Assembly: GCA_947624245.1 (NCBI GenBank)
Contig: CANQJL010000021.1
Span: forward strand, 1 to 45,091
Length of the DNA: 45,091 nucleotides
Direction of reading: 5' to 3'
Source: an uncultured Acetatifactor sp.
Lineage (GTDB): Bacteria; Bacillota; Clostridia; Lachnospirales; Lachnospiraceae
The notes below the pieces were generated by a model. That model was not told the origin of the DNA, did no database searches, and was given only the letters and a program-made list of their open reading frames with translations. Below are positions 8,482 through 15,758 of the stretch, one piece after another; positions within the stretch are counted from its first letter, which is position 1; every line of letters begins with the position of its first letter. The translations under genes were made by a program, and so were the position numbers.

Positions 8482-9681
8482 TTATACGGCAGTATCAAAC
8501 AAAAGGTTGCCCTGCACGTTGTAGATGCCATTTGCCGTATAGCCGCTGGCAGCGTCGGCCTGCGTCTTCATGTAGTAGTCGATCAGCGACACATTATTGG
8601 AGATCGAAGAAGCGTAATTCTTAAAGAACCTCTCGATCGAGATCGAGGAATGGGCTTCGCCTTTCCGAAGGCGGTCTTCATCCAGCGTCATGTTGCCGTT
8701 TTCGTCCACATCGATGCCAAACTGCTTTAGGCTATCCTTGTTCTGCTCCGTCTTTTCCATGAGAGCCGCAAGGTTCGAGGTCACACCGGAGTTGGTGCTG
8801 CCCTTAGCTGCGTCGATCAAGCTGTTGTAGTGATTCACAAAGCTTTTTGTCGTGGCATAAATATCGGCAATGTCAATCTCCCTGAACGCCTTCCTCGCAT
8901 ACCTCTTGTCATAAGGCTTCAGAAACGCATCGTCGGCCGTGAACTTTTCGATATCCTCCATGAGGTTCTTGGTGCCTGCCTTCGTCACCCTGTCTCTCTC
9001 ATGCTTCTCCTTATGCGTGCCTTCTACCGTACCAGACGAGATGCCCGCAAAGCCGAGGCGGGACTTCACGGTAGAGCCGTAGCTGACGACATTATCCTTG
9101 GAAAACAGCTCCTGTACCTTGGAAATGTCCGCCGCCTTCAGTTTGTCCTCGTCCAGCTGCAAAATGCCGTTCCCGCTGACCGTGATGCCGAGCTCCGCGA
9201 GCTTATCCTTGTTCTCCCTCGTGGCGTTCATCATCGCCGCGATATGTGCCGTCTTGTTCGTCAGCGTGGAACCCTTTGCCGCCCGAACGACCTCATTATA
9301 CTCAGAAACATAATTCTTCATCGCGGAGACCACTTTGGCCGATGCATCGGTCTTGCCGGTCGTATCCTGATAAGTTTTTTCGTTCTGCAGAACCGAGACG
9401 GAATTCGCCAGTCTGGGGATTTCCGACGTCAGCTTGGCATTTGCCTCCTGCGTTTCCCTGGAAACCGTCGGATACCTCCTTTCCCGCAGAAGCCGGTCAA
9501 GCACATCTTCCCTGCCCGCACTCGTTCTTCTTTCGGATACCGACGTGTCGGAACTGTGCAGACCGCCGTAATAGGAGTTCATTGTCCTGCCGTAGCTGCC
9601 GTTCCTGATGCCGGTCCAGTCCGAATACCAGCCGGAATTTCTCGAAGTATCTGTGAAGAAACCTGTACCGTAATAACTCAT
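8482..9681 (-). CDS. Protein with two FliD-C-like repeats
   Basis: 399 residues. Two related segments, about 115-194 and 272-353, each contain an SxVxxYNxLxxAAKGST-like helix, a stretch of about 20 residues, NKDxLxxxGI, a variable strand, then G-N-xLDEDxL and a final F. This order (helix, LxxIGI, DGxLxLDExKL, LF) matches the C-terminal domain of the flagellar cap protein FliD, here without the rest of FliD and duplicated. The N-terminal 60 residues are rich in Tyr, Gly, Ser and Trp. No signal peptide is seen. The start has AAGGTG, whose TGA is the stop of the preceding gene, so the two are coupled. The role is unknown; a surface or flagellar-associated function is an inference only. Confidence 0.6.
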   Translation of the reverse strand: MSYYGTGFFTDTSRNSGWYSDWTGIRNGSYGRTMNSYYGGLHSSDTSVSERRTSAGREDVLDRLLRERRYPTVSRETQEANAKLTSEIPRLANSVSVLQNEKTYQDTTGKTDASAKVVSAMKNYVSEYNEVVRAAKGSTLTNKTAHIAAMMNATRENKDKLAELGITVSGNGILQLDEDKLKAADISKVQELFSKDNVVSYGSTVKSRLGFAGISSGTVEGTHKEKHERDRVTKAGTKNLMEDIEKFTADDAFLKPYDKRYARKAFREIDIADIYATTKSFVNHYNSLIDAAKGSTNSGVTSNLAALMEKTEQNKDSLKQFGIDVDENGNMTLDEDRLRKGEAHSSISIERFFKNYASSISNNVSLIDYYMKTQADAASGYTANGIYNVQGNLLFDTAV

Positions 9682-9688
9682 ACCGTCA

Positions 9689-10501
9689 TCACCTTTCTTT
9701 CTGAAGGAAACGATTCCTTATATCGCTGCTCTCTCTATCGTTATCCGGCATACCGCCGTCGCGCAGATTATTACGCTTTCCATCGTCCTTCTTTGTATCG
9801 TCGTCCCGCGTGAGCGCATCCACGACATCTTCCGTCAGGCTTTCGCGCAAATCGTCCAGACTGCACATCTTCTGCATATCCAAGCTGCCGTCTTCCCGAT
9901 AGCCTTGCACATACATGCTGCCGCCGTCCACATGATACAAAAAAGCGCCCTTTTTCATCTGCGCCGCAACGTCCTCTCCGGTGGTCTTTAAGGACCACTG
10001 CTCGGACGGCGGCTCTATTTTCGTTCCCTGAAATCGGTCTTTGCCGGCGTAAGAATCGTCAGCCGCGTCTTTCTCCTCTTTCCCCTCTTTAGAGAAATCA
10101 ATCTTCGGGAATGCGGATTCCGCGTCCTGACTGCTGAAAAGCTGCGAGACCAGACTGACCTTCTGGGATAACGCGCCGTCCTCCCAGTCCATGTAGGCCC
10201 GCCGAGCGATCATATCCAGCGCCCGCTTCACGGGTGTCCTGTCGTCGGACTGCACACGCTGTCTGGTGAGCCTCGCTCCTAACAGCGTGCCCTTCCTGCT
10301 ATACAGTCCGGAAACGCTTTTGTTCCCCTGCCCGGCAAAAATGCCGTCCGCAGACACAAGATCCCTGTCCTTAAATGTCGGAAAGACCTCTTTCTGCTTA
10401 TGTGGCAGAGCCGTGTTCTGCAAAGAAGAAAGCGAGCCGTTTCCGAAATTTCCTATTGAAAAAAGCGAACCGTTTCTGGGATTTCCCATCGATACTGTCA
10501 C
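9689..10501 (-). CDS. Hypothetical protein, partner of the FliD-like gene
   Basis: About 270 residues from GTG 10501, which has GGAGGT six bases upstream; the ATG four codons later is the alternative, and the long upstream extension of the open frame is unlikely to be translated. Low-complexity Gly/Asn/Ser N-terminus (GNPRNGSLFSIGNFGNGSLS), a basic region with ALDMIARRAYMDWEDGALS, an acidic middle, and a segment KKGAFLYHVDGGSMYVQGYR near residue 180 before a charged Asp/Arg-rich tail. No membrane segment or signal peptide. No family recognised. It is first in a two-gene operon with the FliD-like gene, behind the G7-containing promoter at 10551. Confidence 0.6.
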   Translation of the reverse strand: MTVSMGNPRNGSLFSIGNFGNGSLSSLQNTALPHKQKEVFPTFKDRDLVSADGIFAGQGNKSVSGLYSRKGTLLGARLTRQRVQSDDRTPVKRALDMIARRAYMDWEDGALSQKVSLVSQLFSSQDAESAFPKIDFSKEGKEEKDAADDSYAGKDRFQGTKIEPPSEQWSLKTTGEDVAAQMKKGAFLYHVDGGSMYVQGYREDGSLDMQKMCSLDDLRESLTEDVVDALTRDDDTKKDDGKRNNLRDGGMPDNDRESSDIRNRFLQKER

Positions 10502-10550
10502 ACTGCCACCTCCCAGCCGCCATCGGATACTTCCTCTTATACTTACTAAT

Positions 10551-10578
10551 ATTTTACCCCCCCAAAGGCGTATGTCAA
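10551..10578 (-). promoter_or_regulatory. Sigma-A promoter of the FliD-like operon, with G7 tract in the spacer
   Basis: Minus strand TTGACA (10573-10578), a 16-bp spacer, TAAAAT (10551-10556). The spacer ends in seven consecutive G (C at 10557-10563 on the plus strand) directly before the -10 box. The transcript would start about 42 nt before the GTG start. Gain of one G would restore the optimal 17-bp spacing. Confidence 0.7.
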
Positions 10579-10748
10579 GTGTTTTCTGATAATTTCTTTG
10601 CTCCCGTTTTTGTCGTTTTCTCGTTTGTTTTATTATTATAAAACAAAATCTTCTGATTTGAAATTGCTGTAATATCTTCCCCTGGCTGCCGTAAATTTCA
10701 AAACACAATAATCCGGATCGGTCACTCCCTCTTTATAATACTCGGAAT

Positions 10749-11123
10749 TTATTTTTCCCCCGTTTTGATAAATTCAATTAGTTCCTCAACGTCATCAAAG
10801 TCGTCGTAATCGCCATAAATTCCTTCCCGATGATAAACAACGCCTGCGTTTTCGTTCCGCTCAAGGCAGTCTAAAAGTTCCTTTTCTCCGTATCTTTTCA
10901 TAAACAAGGTAAAGCCATAAGGCTTGATCTTGGACAGCAAGCCTTTTCTGCATTCAGCTTTACATTCATGGCAATGCGTATAATTTTTCTCAATGGAGCA
11001 TTTTCTGTTTTCGCACCAGTCCTTGTCCGGACATTCTCCCGAATTACAGCCTCTGCAATGCTCATTCTCACTGCATAAGCAGCATGCCAGTCCGCAGCGT
11101 GCTATTCCGAATTCCCGTTTCAT
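10749..11123 (-). CDS. DUF3795 cysteine-rich protein
   Basis: 124 residues, start after GGAGGAG. The N-terminal half is a cysteine cluster (IARCGLACCLCSENEHCRGC, then CPDKDWCENRKC and CHECKAEC), the hallmark of DUF3795 and suggestive of zinc binding. The C-terminal half is helical with an acidic stretch GDYDDFDDVEELIEF. Function of the family is not established. It follows the 118-residue gene at 11170 by 46 nt and probably shares its promoter at 11598. Confidence 0.8.
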   Translation of the reverse strand: MKREFGIARCGLACCLCSENEHCRGCNSGECPDKDWCENRKCSIEKNYTHCHECKAECRKGLLSKIKPYGFTLFMKRYGEKELLDCLERNENAGVVYHREGIYGDYDDFDDVEELIEFIKTGEK

Positions 11124-11169
11124 TCAATTTTCTCCTCCAAATCCTGAGTTGTCGTTCCGTTGGTCATGC

Positions 11170-11526
11170 TCAAAGAATTTCTAAATCGCCGTCAACAAAA
11201 CCGACGCCAACGCCCGCCTTTGCTTTTAATGTATCAGCATGTTTGCCATTCTGTAGATACTCCTTTAAGGCATTGATTGCATCTGTAAGTATTTCCTCCC
11301 ATTCCGCCTCTTTTTCCCAACGAAACGGATTATCCCTTGTATCAAAGTCTGTCACTTCATTGCACAGCCAGTCTTCATCATCAGCGTCAAATTTTGACGC
11401 CCCGACTAATTCCATCGACCAGCAGCAGTCTCCGTCATCATACAGATTAAAGCCAAACGCTACGACCTCATCCGGAATTTCAGCCTCCAATACCTCATCA
11501 AGCCATTTTGACAATTCGTCAAACAT
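11170..11526 (-). CDS. Hypothetical acidic protein, possible immunity protein
   Basis: 118 residues, strongly acidic and soluble. It contains FGFNLYDDGDCCWSMELVG and the Trp-rich DEDWLCNEV, then a helix (EWEEILTDAINALKEYLQNG) and a final strand region VGVGFVDGDLEIL. Small size, acidic character and the neighbourhood of SUKH-type genes fit an immunity protein, but no named family is recognised. Its TATAAT promoter at 11598 belongs to the same sequence group as those of the genes at 4894 and 11769. Confidence 0.6.
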   Translation of the reverse strand: MFDELSKWLDEVLEAEIPDEVVAFGFNLYDDGDCCWSMELVGASKFDADDEDWLCNEVTDFDTRDNPFRWEKEAEWEEILTDAINALKEYLQNGKHADTLKAKAGVGVGFVDGDLEIL

Positions 11527-11597
11527 GAATGGAATCCCCCTGCAATTTTTTTAATTAAGAACATATCAACAAAATATTGCTTCTGTTATTTTGTAAT

Positions 11598-11606
11598 ATT
11601 ATACCA
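11598..11606 (-). promoter_or_regulatory. Extended -10 promoter (related copy 2)
   Basis: Minus-strand TGG-TATAAT, a perfect -10 box with the TG extension, 72 bp before the ATG at 11526. The flanking sequence GGAAAATGGGTGTGAATG closely matches that at 12172 and, less closely, that at 5380. Hairpin copy 3 lies about 85 bp upstream. Confidence 0.65.
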
Positions 11607-11688
11607 CATTCACACCCATTTTCCTACCGCATTTTCATTCACTTTCTCCATTCCTTATACATCTAGGACGTCATATGCGTATAGCACA

Positions 11689-11718
11689 AAAGCGCATAGA
11701 TGTCACTCTATGCGCTTT
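11689..11718. repeat. 30-nt hairpin repeat, copy 3
   Basis: Same 12-bp arms as copies 1 and 2, loop TGTCAC instead of TGCTGC. It lies 50 bp after the stop of the membrane protein gene at 11769 and ahead of the promoter at 11598, the same gene-hairpin-promoter order as copy 1. Confidence 0.85.
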
Positions 11719-11768
11719 GACGTGTATTTCTGTTTCGTTATAACTTTGCAGATGTGGTCTAACAAACC

Positions 11769-12131
11769 TTAAATACTATGCTTTTTGATAAGTTTCTTTT
11801 TTAGCAGGCTATGTTGAATTTCAAGCCAAGCTATTTCGCCGAATATTACGATAAAAAATACAACCATCTGAAACACAGTGTTATCAAATTTCACAAGAAA
11901 ATATATAAAGACAGACATTGTTACAAACAAAGCACATCCATATATTATCAGATTTCTTCCATGTTTATGATTCCATTCTGACATATCAGTAAGTTCATCT
12001 TCTCTTGGTGGAACTTCTCCTGTATTCAATGCAACTGGAACTTTAGACCGAAACTGATTTACACCAAGCACTATAAAAATAAGCGAAACAAGTGCAGAAA
12101 TTACCAAATAAATAATAATAGCTGCCAACAC
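11769..12131 (-). CDS. Small membrane protein with three hydrophobic helices
   Basis: 120 residues from a GTG with GGAGG eight bases upstream. Hydrophobic helices at about residues 2-24, 62-81 and 86-104, a polar loop with PPREDELTDMSEWNHKHGRN between the first two, and a basic tail KKKLIKKH. AT-rich compared with the chromosome around it. No named family recognised; it looks distantly like small DUF3784-type membrane proteins. Own promoter at 12172, hairpin copy 3 downstream: an independent cassette-like unit. Confidence 0.65.
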   Translation of the reverse strand: MLAAIIIYLVISALVSLIFIVLGVNQFRSKVPVALNTGEVPPREDELTDMSEWNHKHGRNLIIYGCALFVTMSVFIYFLVKFDNTVFQMVVFFIVIFGEIAWLEIQHSLLKKKLIKKHSI

Positions 12132-12171
12132 TTAATTGACCTCCAAACCTCGATTTATTTATTTCACTCAT

Positions 12172-12180
12172 ATTCTACCA
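12172..12180 (-). promoter_or_regulatory. Extended -10 promoter (related copy 3)
   Basis: Minus-strand TGG-TAGAAT 41 bp before the GTG at 12131. The upstream stretch CGGTAGAAAAATAGGTGTGA is nearly the same as in copy 2. No hairpin repeat precedes this copy; the DUF4143 gene ends about 55 bp upstream. Confidence 0.6.
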
Positions 12181-12234
12181 CAATCACACCTATTTTTCTA
12201 CCGCATTTTCATTCACCTCTCTCTTCGCAGACAC

Positions 12235-13521
12235 CTAATTTTTCAGCGCTGTTATCGGTACAACAAACACTCCGTCCGGCCGCACATAAGCGGCGTTTGA
12301 CATACCGCAGATTACGCAAAGGACCGCAGGCGGTATACCGCCGCCGACAGCAAGACTGTTTTTCAATGAAAGCAGGTCAGACGCAGCTTTTTCAATCTGA
12401 TTGGCGCCGAGCTTGATCTCGAACGCACACCATGTCCCATCTTTGAGCTCTATCACAGCGTCAATTTCCCTGCCGCTGTAATCCTGATAGTGAAATACAT
12501 TTGCTCCGAAGGACTCGGCGTATATTCTCAAATCCCGCTCTACAAGTGCCTCAAACAGGAACCCAAAGGTCTCAAGGTCTTCAATCAGACGATCCGGCGT
12601 CGCTTTCAGCAGTGCGCACGCAAGAGCCGGATCGCAGAAATGGCGCTTTTCCGCCTGTTTTACGCGAACGGAGGATCGGATGTTGGCAGAAAAAGGCGGC
12701 TGATTGTCGAGAAGAAATAAGCGCTCAAACACATCGAGATACGCCGCTACAGTATCCCCATCCAGCGTTTCATCGTCCGCTTCCCGAATGTCATTCAGCA
12801 GCTTTTTGTTTGTTGCCGTAGTGCTTTCATTTCTGGCAAGAGAGCGCAATAATAAACGCATTTTCGCGATATCGTATTTTTTTCCGTCGATGCGCTGAGA
12901 ATCATCGTCAAGAATTGCATCGAGGTAAGACTGCGGCAAAAGCGAAGCATTCTCTGCAGAAGCATTCAGATTTCCCGGCCAGCCGCCGCGAACTACATAA
13001 TACGCAAGATTCCTCAAATCTACTTCTCCCGTCAGCACAGGGGCTATCTTCCCGTTGCACAGATCCTGAAGCGAGACTGCTCCGCTGGATTCACCGGATT
13101 CATAAAGGGACATTGTCCTCATGCGGAGCCTTCCTATTCTGCCTGCTCCGCTGTGCAGGATTCCTTTCCTTTTCGGCGTGGAAGAACCCGTCAGGATAAA
13201 CTGACCTTTTTTTGCTCGCTGGTCAACAGTGTAACGTACAGCGTCCCAGATAGGCGGAACCTCCTGCCATTCATCGATCAGCCTCGGCGTCGCTCCTTCA
13301 AGGGCAATTGAAGGCGATACCTCCGCCAGAATCCTGTTTTGAAAATTATTGGAGGGGTCGCCTATCAGAAATTCGCTGTTGCTGTGATAGGAAGAAGTCC
13401 AGGTCTTCCCGCACCATTTAGGCCCTTCTATGCAGACTGCGCCAAAAACTTCAAGGTATTTTTCTACCGTCTCGTCTATGACTCGCGGCCTATATACAAA
13501 TTTGTCTGCTGTTTTCCCCAC
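12235..13521 (-). CDS. ATP-binding protein, AAA_14 / DUF4143 family (copy 2)
   Basis: About 428 residues. Walker A EGPKWCGKTW, Walker B PRLIDEWQ, the sensor motif FILTGSSTP, YESGESSG, then the DUF4143 half ending in a restriction-endonuclease-like segment (REIDAVIELKDGTWCAFEIK, with the D-ExK arrangement). Two GTG codons are possible; GTG 13521 lies eight bases after GGAGG, while GTG 13530 overlaps it. Only remotely similar to the member at 6923, so not a recent duplicate. The leader contains the MKSGNLTE micro-ORF array, and a plausible extended -10 (TGATACATT) lies between array and gene. Function of the family is not established. Confidence 0.87.
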   Translation of the reverse strand: MGKTADKFVYRPRVIDETVEKYLEVFGAVCIEGPKWCGKTWTSSYHSNSEFLIGDPSNNFQNRILAEVSPSIALEGATPRLIDEWQEVPPIWDAVRYTVDQRAKKGQFILTGSSTPKRKGILHSGAGRIGRLRMRTMSLYESGESSGAVSLQDLCNGKIAPVLTGEVDLRNLAYYVVRGGWPGNLNASAENASLLPQSYLDAILDDDSQRIDGKKYDIAKMRLLLRSLARNESTTATNKKLLNDIREADDETLDGDTVAAYLDVFERLFLLDNQPPFSANIRSSVRVKQAEKRHFCDPALACALLKATPDRLIEDLETFGFLFEALVERDLRIYAESFGANVFHYQDYSGREIDAVIELKDGTWCAFEIKLGANQIEKAASDLLSLKNSLAVGGGIPPAVLCVICGMSNAAYVRPDGVFVVPITALKN

Positions 13522-13584
13522 CGCTGACACCTCCGATTACTGTCTTTAAGAACAATGTATCACATTCCTCTTGATTTCGCAAGG

Positions 13585-13699
13585 TCATTCGGTCAGATTT
13601 CCGCTTTTCATTCGGTCATATTTCCGCTTTTCATTCGGTTAAATTCCCACATTTCATTCGGTTAGATTTCCACTTTTCATTCGGTCAGATTTTTAACTT
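13585..13699 (-). repeat. 23-bp tandem array encoding overlapping MKSGNLTE micro-ORFs
   Basis: Five units of 23 bp, four complete. On the minus strand each complete unit is an ATG frame of eight codons plus stop in which TGA overlaps the next ATG as ATGA. The peptides read MKSGNLTE, MKCGNLTE, MKSGNMTE and MKSGNLTE. Several differences are silent (AGT/AGC, GGA/GGG, CTA/CTG). The array begins 15 nt after the stop of the EIIA-like gene and ends about 60 nt before the DUF4143 ATPase start. Confidence 0.85.
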
Positions 13700-13714
13700 C
13701 CGCTGTCCGAGGGC

Positions 13715-14554
13715 TCACCCCGCTTCTCTCACCCGCAGGATCTCCTCGCCGAATTTCACCTTCTCTTCTGCCGTCATGGCAATGCTGCTGCCGTAAGCGC
13801 GGTTCTCCACGCTGACGGTCACCGCGGCGGATACGCCCTCGGCCTCCAGTCCCTGCCTGTCGAACTCCAGAAGAAGCTTCCCCTTGCTCACGATCTCATT
13901 CTGCACGACCCTGGGCCGGAAATATCTTCCCAGCAGATCGTCCTTCGCATCGCCCGCCTGAATATAAAGCTCGGTGCCGAACTCCGTCCGAAACAGGAAT
14001 GCGTTCCCCATGGGAAAGAGCCTGATGATCTTTCCCCCGGCGGGGGCATAAAGTTTATCCTCTCCCGGGTAAATTATCACCCCCGGCCGATCCCCCTCGC
14101 GGTAGGAGGAAACAAGACCGGATACCGGACTTCCCACAGACCAGCTCTGCCCCTCCGGCTGCTGCTCGCGTCCTCTGCGGAACCTCCTTTCCGCACGCAG
14201 CAATCTGCTGTTTACGCTGTGATAAAGAGGCTCCAACGCCCCGTAGCGGCGCTGTCCGCTCAGGACTCCCGCGACGCCTGCGGGCCTTGTGTCGGCCGTA
14301 AGCTCCCTTTCCGCGCGCTCCGACATTCGGATCCATCGGTTTTCCTCACCCGCGTCCCATTCGCCGCCGTCTATGCGCACATTCATCTCCCCTGCGGCCT
14401 CCGCTTCCCAGGCGCTCTGCCGTCCCGCATTTCTTCCATTTTCCTCCTCTTCCCCGTAAAAATCGCCCGCACCGCCGGACAGCCTGCCCATGCAGAAGCC
14501 TGCCACAGCCGACGCGGCAGCCATCGCCGCCATCCATAAAACATTCCACATCAT
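13715..14554 (-). CDS. Membrane-anchored EIIA(Glc)-like protein without catalytic histidines
   Basis: 279 residues from ATG 14554, placed by AGGAGG nine bases upstream; the longer open frame upstream is not needed. One hydrophobic helix at residues 3-24, a charged Glu/Arg-rich linker to about 135, then a domain that follows PTS EIIA(Glc): SPVSGLV, GVIIYPGEDKLYAPAGGKI, LF, GTELYIQAGD, LLLEFD. Both histidines of the phosphotransfer site are changed: the HAF/HAI position is Asn184 and the second, 15 residues later, is Gln199. It cannot work as a normal phosphocarrier; a structural or binding role, perhaps envelope-related as in EIIA-like and M23-like folds, is an inference. No PTS genes adjoin it. 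Confidence 0.7.
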   Translation of the reverse strand: MMWNVLWMAAMAAASAVAGFCMGRLSGGAGDFYGEEEENGRNAGRQSAWEAEAAGEMNVRIDGGEWDAGEENRWIRMSERAERELTADTRPAGVAGVLSGQRRYGALEPLYHSVNSRLLRAERRFRRGREQQPEGQSWSVGSPVSGLVSSYREGDRPGVIIYPGEDKLYAPAGGKIIRLFPMGNAFLFRTEFGTELYIQAGDAKDDLLGRYFRPRVVQNEIVSKGKLLLEFDRQGLEAEGVSAAVTVSVENRAYGSSIAMTAEEKVKFGEEILRVREAG

Positions 14555-14658
14555 ATCAATCAGCCTCCTATGACATTTCCTATATTTCTCTATATCTTTG
14601 ATTTTCCCCTGACCGATCGGAAAATATAAAAATTTTTGAAAAAATTTTACAAAAAAAG

Positions 14659-14687
14659 TTGACATCTTACCAATATTAAGTTATACT
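14659..14687 (+). promoter_or_regulatory. Strong sigma-A promoter of the cold-shock gene
   Basis: TTGACA (14659-14664), 17-bp spacer, TATACT (14682-14687). The predicted start near 14694 gives a leader of about 138 nt before the csp start codon, a length typical of cold-shock mRNA leaders. Confidence 0.85.
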
Positions 14688-14718
14688 TCAGATGTATTCT
14701 AAATGAAAGTCATTGAAC

Positions 14719-14780
14719 TCACATATTTTTGTAAGTCATTGCTACTTTGATGATGGTTTACAAAAATATGTGATTTTTTT
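14719..14780 (+). terminator. Intrinsic terminator / attenuator inside the csp leader
   Basis: Perfect 16-bp stem, TCACATATTTTTGTAA (14719-14734) with TTACAAAAATATGTGA (14758-14773), loop of 23 nt, followed by seven T. It lies between promoter and gene, so it must be regulated or leaky, or it ends a short RNA of about 85 nt. The AT-rich stem should be temperature sensitive. A 15-codon frame MKVIELTYFCKSLLL (14703-14750) runs through the first arm but lacks a ribosome site. Confidence 0.8.
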
Positions 14781-14831
14781 GTCCTACATTTTTAGAATAA
14801 CAAAACACAATATTTTTAAGGAGGTACTGAA

Positions 14832-15047
14832 ATGAACAACGGTACAGTTAAGTGGTTCAACGCACAGAAAGGCTATGGTTTCATCACAAATGATGCTACC
14901 GGCGAGGAGGTATTCGTACACTTCTCCGCTATCAACGCTGAGGGCTTCAAGTCCCTGGAGGAAGGCCAGAAGGTGACCTTTGATACCGAGAGCGATCCTC
15001 AGAACAGCAGCAAGATCCGCGCTACCAACGTTACTGTAGTAGCCTAG
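14832..15047 (+). CDS. CspA-family cold-shock protein
   Basis: 71-residue single OB-fold domain that binds single-stranded RNA and DNA. RNA-binding motifs are intact: KGYGFI (RNP1) and VFVHF (RNP2), preceded by the usual GTVKWFNAQ and ending TNVTVV. Length and sequence are standard for the family. Excellent ribosome site AAGGAGGT. Its leader contains a strong intrinsic terminator, indicating control by attenuation or RNA folding; a second terminator follows the gene directly. Which numbered Csp paralog this is cannot be told. Confidence 0.96.
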   Translation: MNNGTVKWFNAQKGYGFITNDATGEEVFVHFSAINAEGFKSLEEGQKVTFDTESDPQNSSKIRATNVTVVA

Positions 15048-15058
15048 ACCACGAGACA

Positions 15059-15091
15059 AAAAACTGCCATCCGCAGGGGTGGCAGTTTTTT
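15059..15091 (+). terminator. Intrinsic terminator after csp
   Basis: Stem AAAAACTGCCA / TGGCAGTTTTT with loop TCCGCAGGGG and a T run, beginning 12 nt after the csp stop codon. It separates csp from mntP. Confidence 0.9.
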
Positions 15092-15139
15092 CGTTTCCGG
15101 CAGGACGCGGTCTCACCGCAGCTTTCCAAGGAGAAAATT

Positions 15140-15715
15140 ATGAGTCTGCTTACTCTGTTCATCACCGCCGTGGGCCTGTCCATGGACGCTTTTGCAGTGT
15201 CCGTGTGCAAGGGACTGGCGCTCAAAAAGATCGGTTTTAAAAACGCCTGCATCGTCGGCCTCTGGTTCGGCGGCTTTCAGGCGCTCATGCCGTTTTTAGG
15301 CTATCTGCTGGGAAGCGGCTTCAAACGGTCCGTGGAGACGATCGACCACTGGATCGCCTTTGTGCTTCTTTCTCTGATCGGTCTTAGCATGATAAGAGAG
15401 GCTCTCGCCAAGGAGGAGGATCGCACCGACGGCTCGCTGTCTGCCAGGGCCATGTTCCCGCTGGCCGTAGCCACCAGTATCGACGCGCTGGCCGTAGGCG
15501 TTACCTATGCCTTTTTGCAGGTCTCCATCGTGCCTGCGGTATCCTTTATCGGGGGCATCACATTCCTTCTCTCGATGGTTGGGGTAAAAGCGGGAAATAT
15601 GTTCGGCACAAGGTATAAGTCCAAGGCTGAGCTTGCGGGCGGCGTCATTCTGATCCTTATAGGCGTCAAAATACTTTTAGAACATCTGGGGCTGATTCCC
15701 GCCCTTCCCTTCTAA
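15140..15715 (+). CDS. mntP: Manganese efflux pump MntP
   Basis: 191-residue membrane protein with six predicted helices that exports Mn(II). The paired family motifs with the essential aspartates are present: [14 protein letters not shown] near residue 14 and [13 protein letters not shown] near residue 112, reflecting internal duplication, with a polar loop (KEEDRTDGS) between halves. Ribosome site AAGGAG. No yybP-ykoY manganese riboswitch fits in the 48 nt between the csp terminator and the start, and no good promoter is visible there, so expression may depend on read-through from csp. Confidence 0.94.
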   Translation: MSLLTLFITAVGLSMDAFAVSVCKGLALKKIGFKNACIVGLWFGGFQALMPFLGYLLGSGFKRSVETIDHWIAFVLLSLIGLSMIREALAKEEDRTDGSLSARAMFPLAVATSIDALAVGVTYAFLQVSIVPAVSFIGGITFLLSMVGVKAGNMFGTRYKSKAELAGGVILILIGVKILLEHLGLIPALPF

Positions 15716-15758
15716 CCGTTCAAACCTTTTCCTCTCTCCGACAGCTTCCCATATCCGG

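Noticed and set aside
13585..13699. CRISPR-like array
   Set aside because: Units are contiguous 23-bp tandem copies without unique spacers, and no cas genes are near.
15091..15139. yybP-ykoY manganese riboswitch before mntP
   Set aside because: Only 48 nt remain after the csp terminator and no conserved motif is seen.
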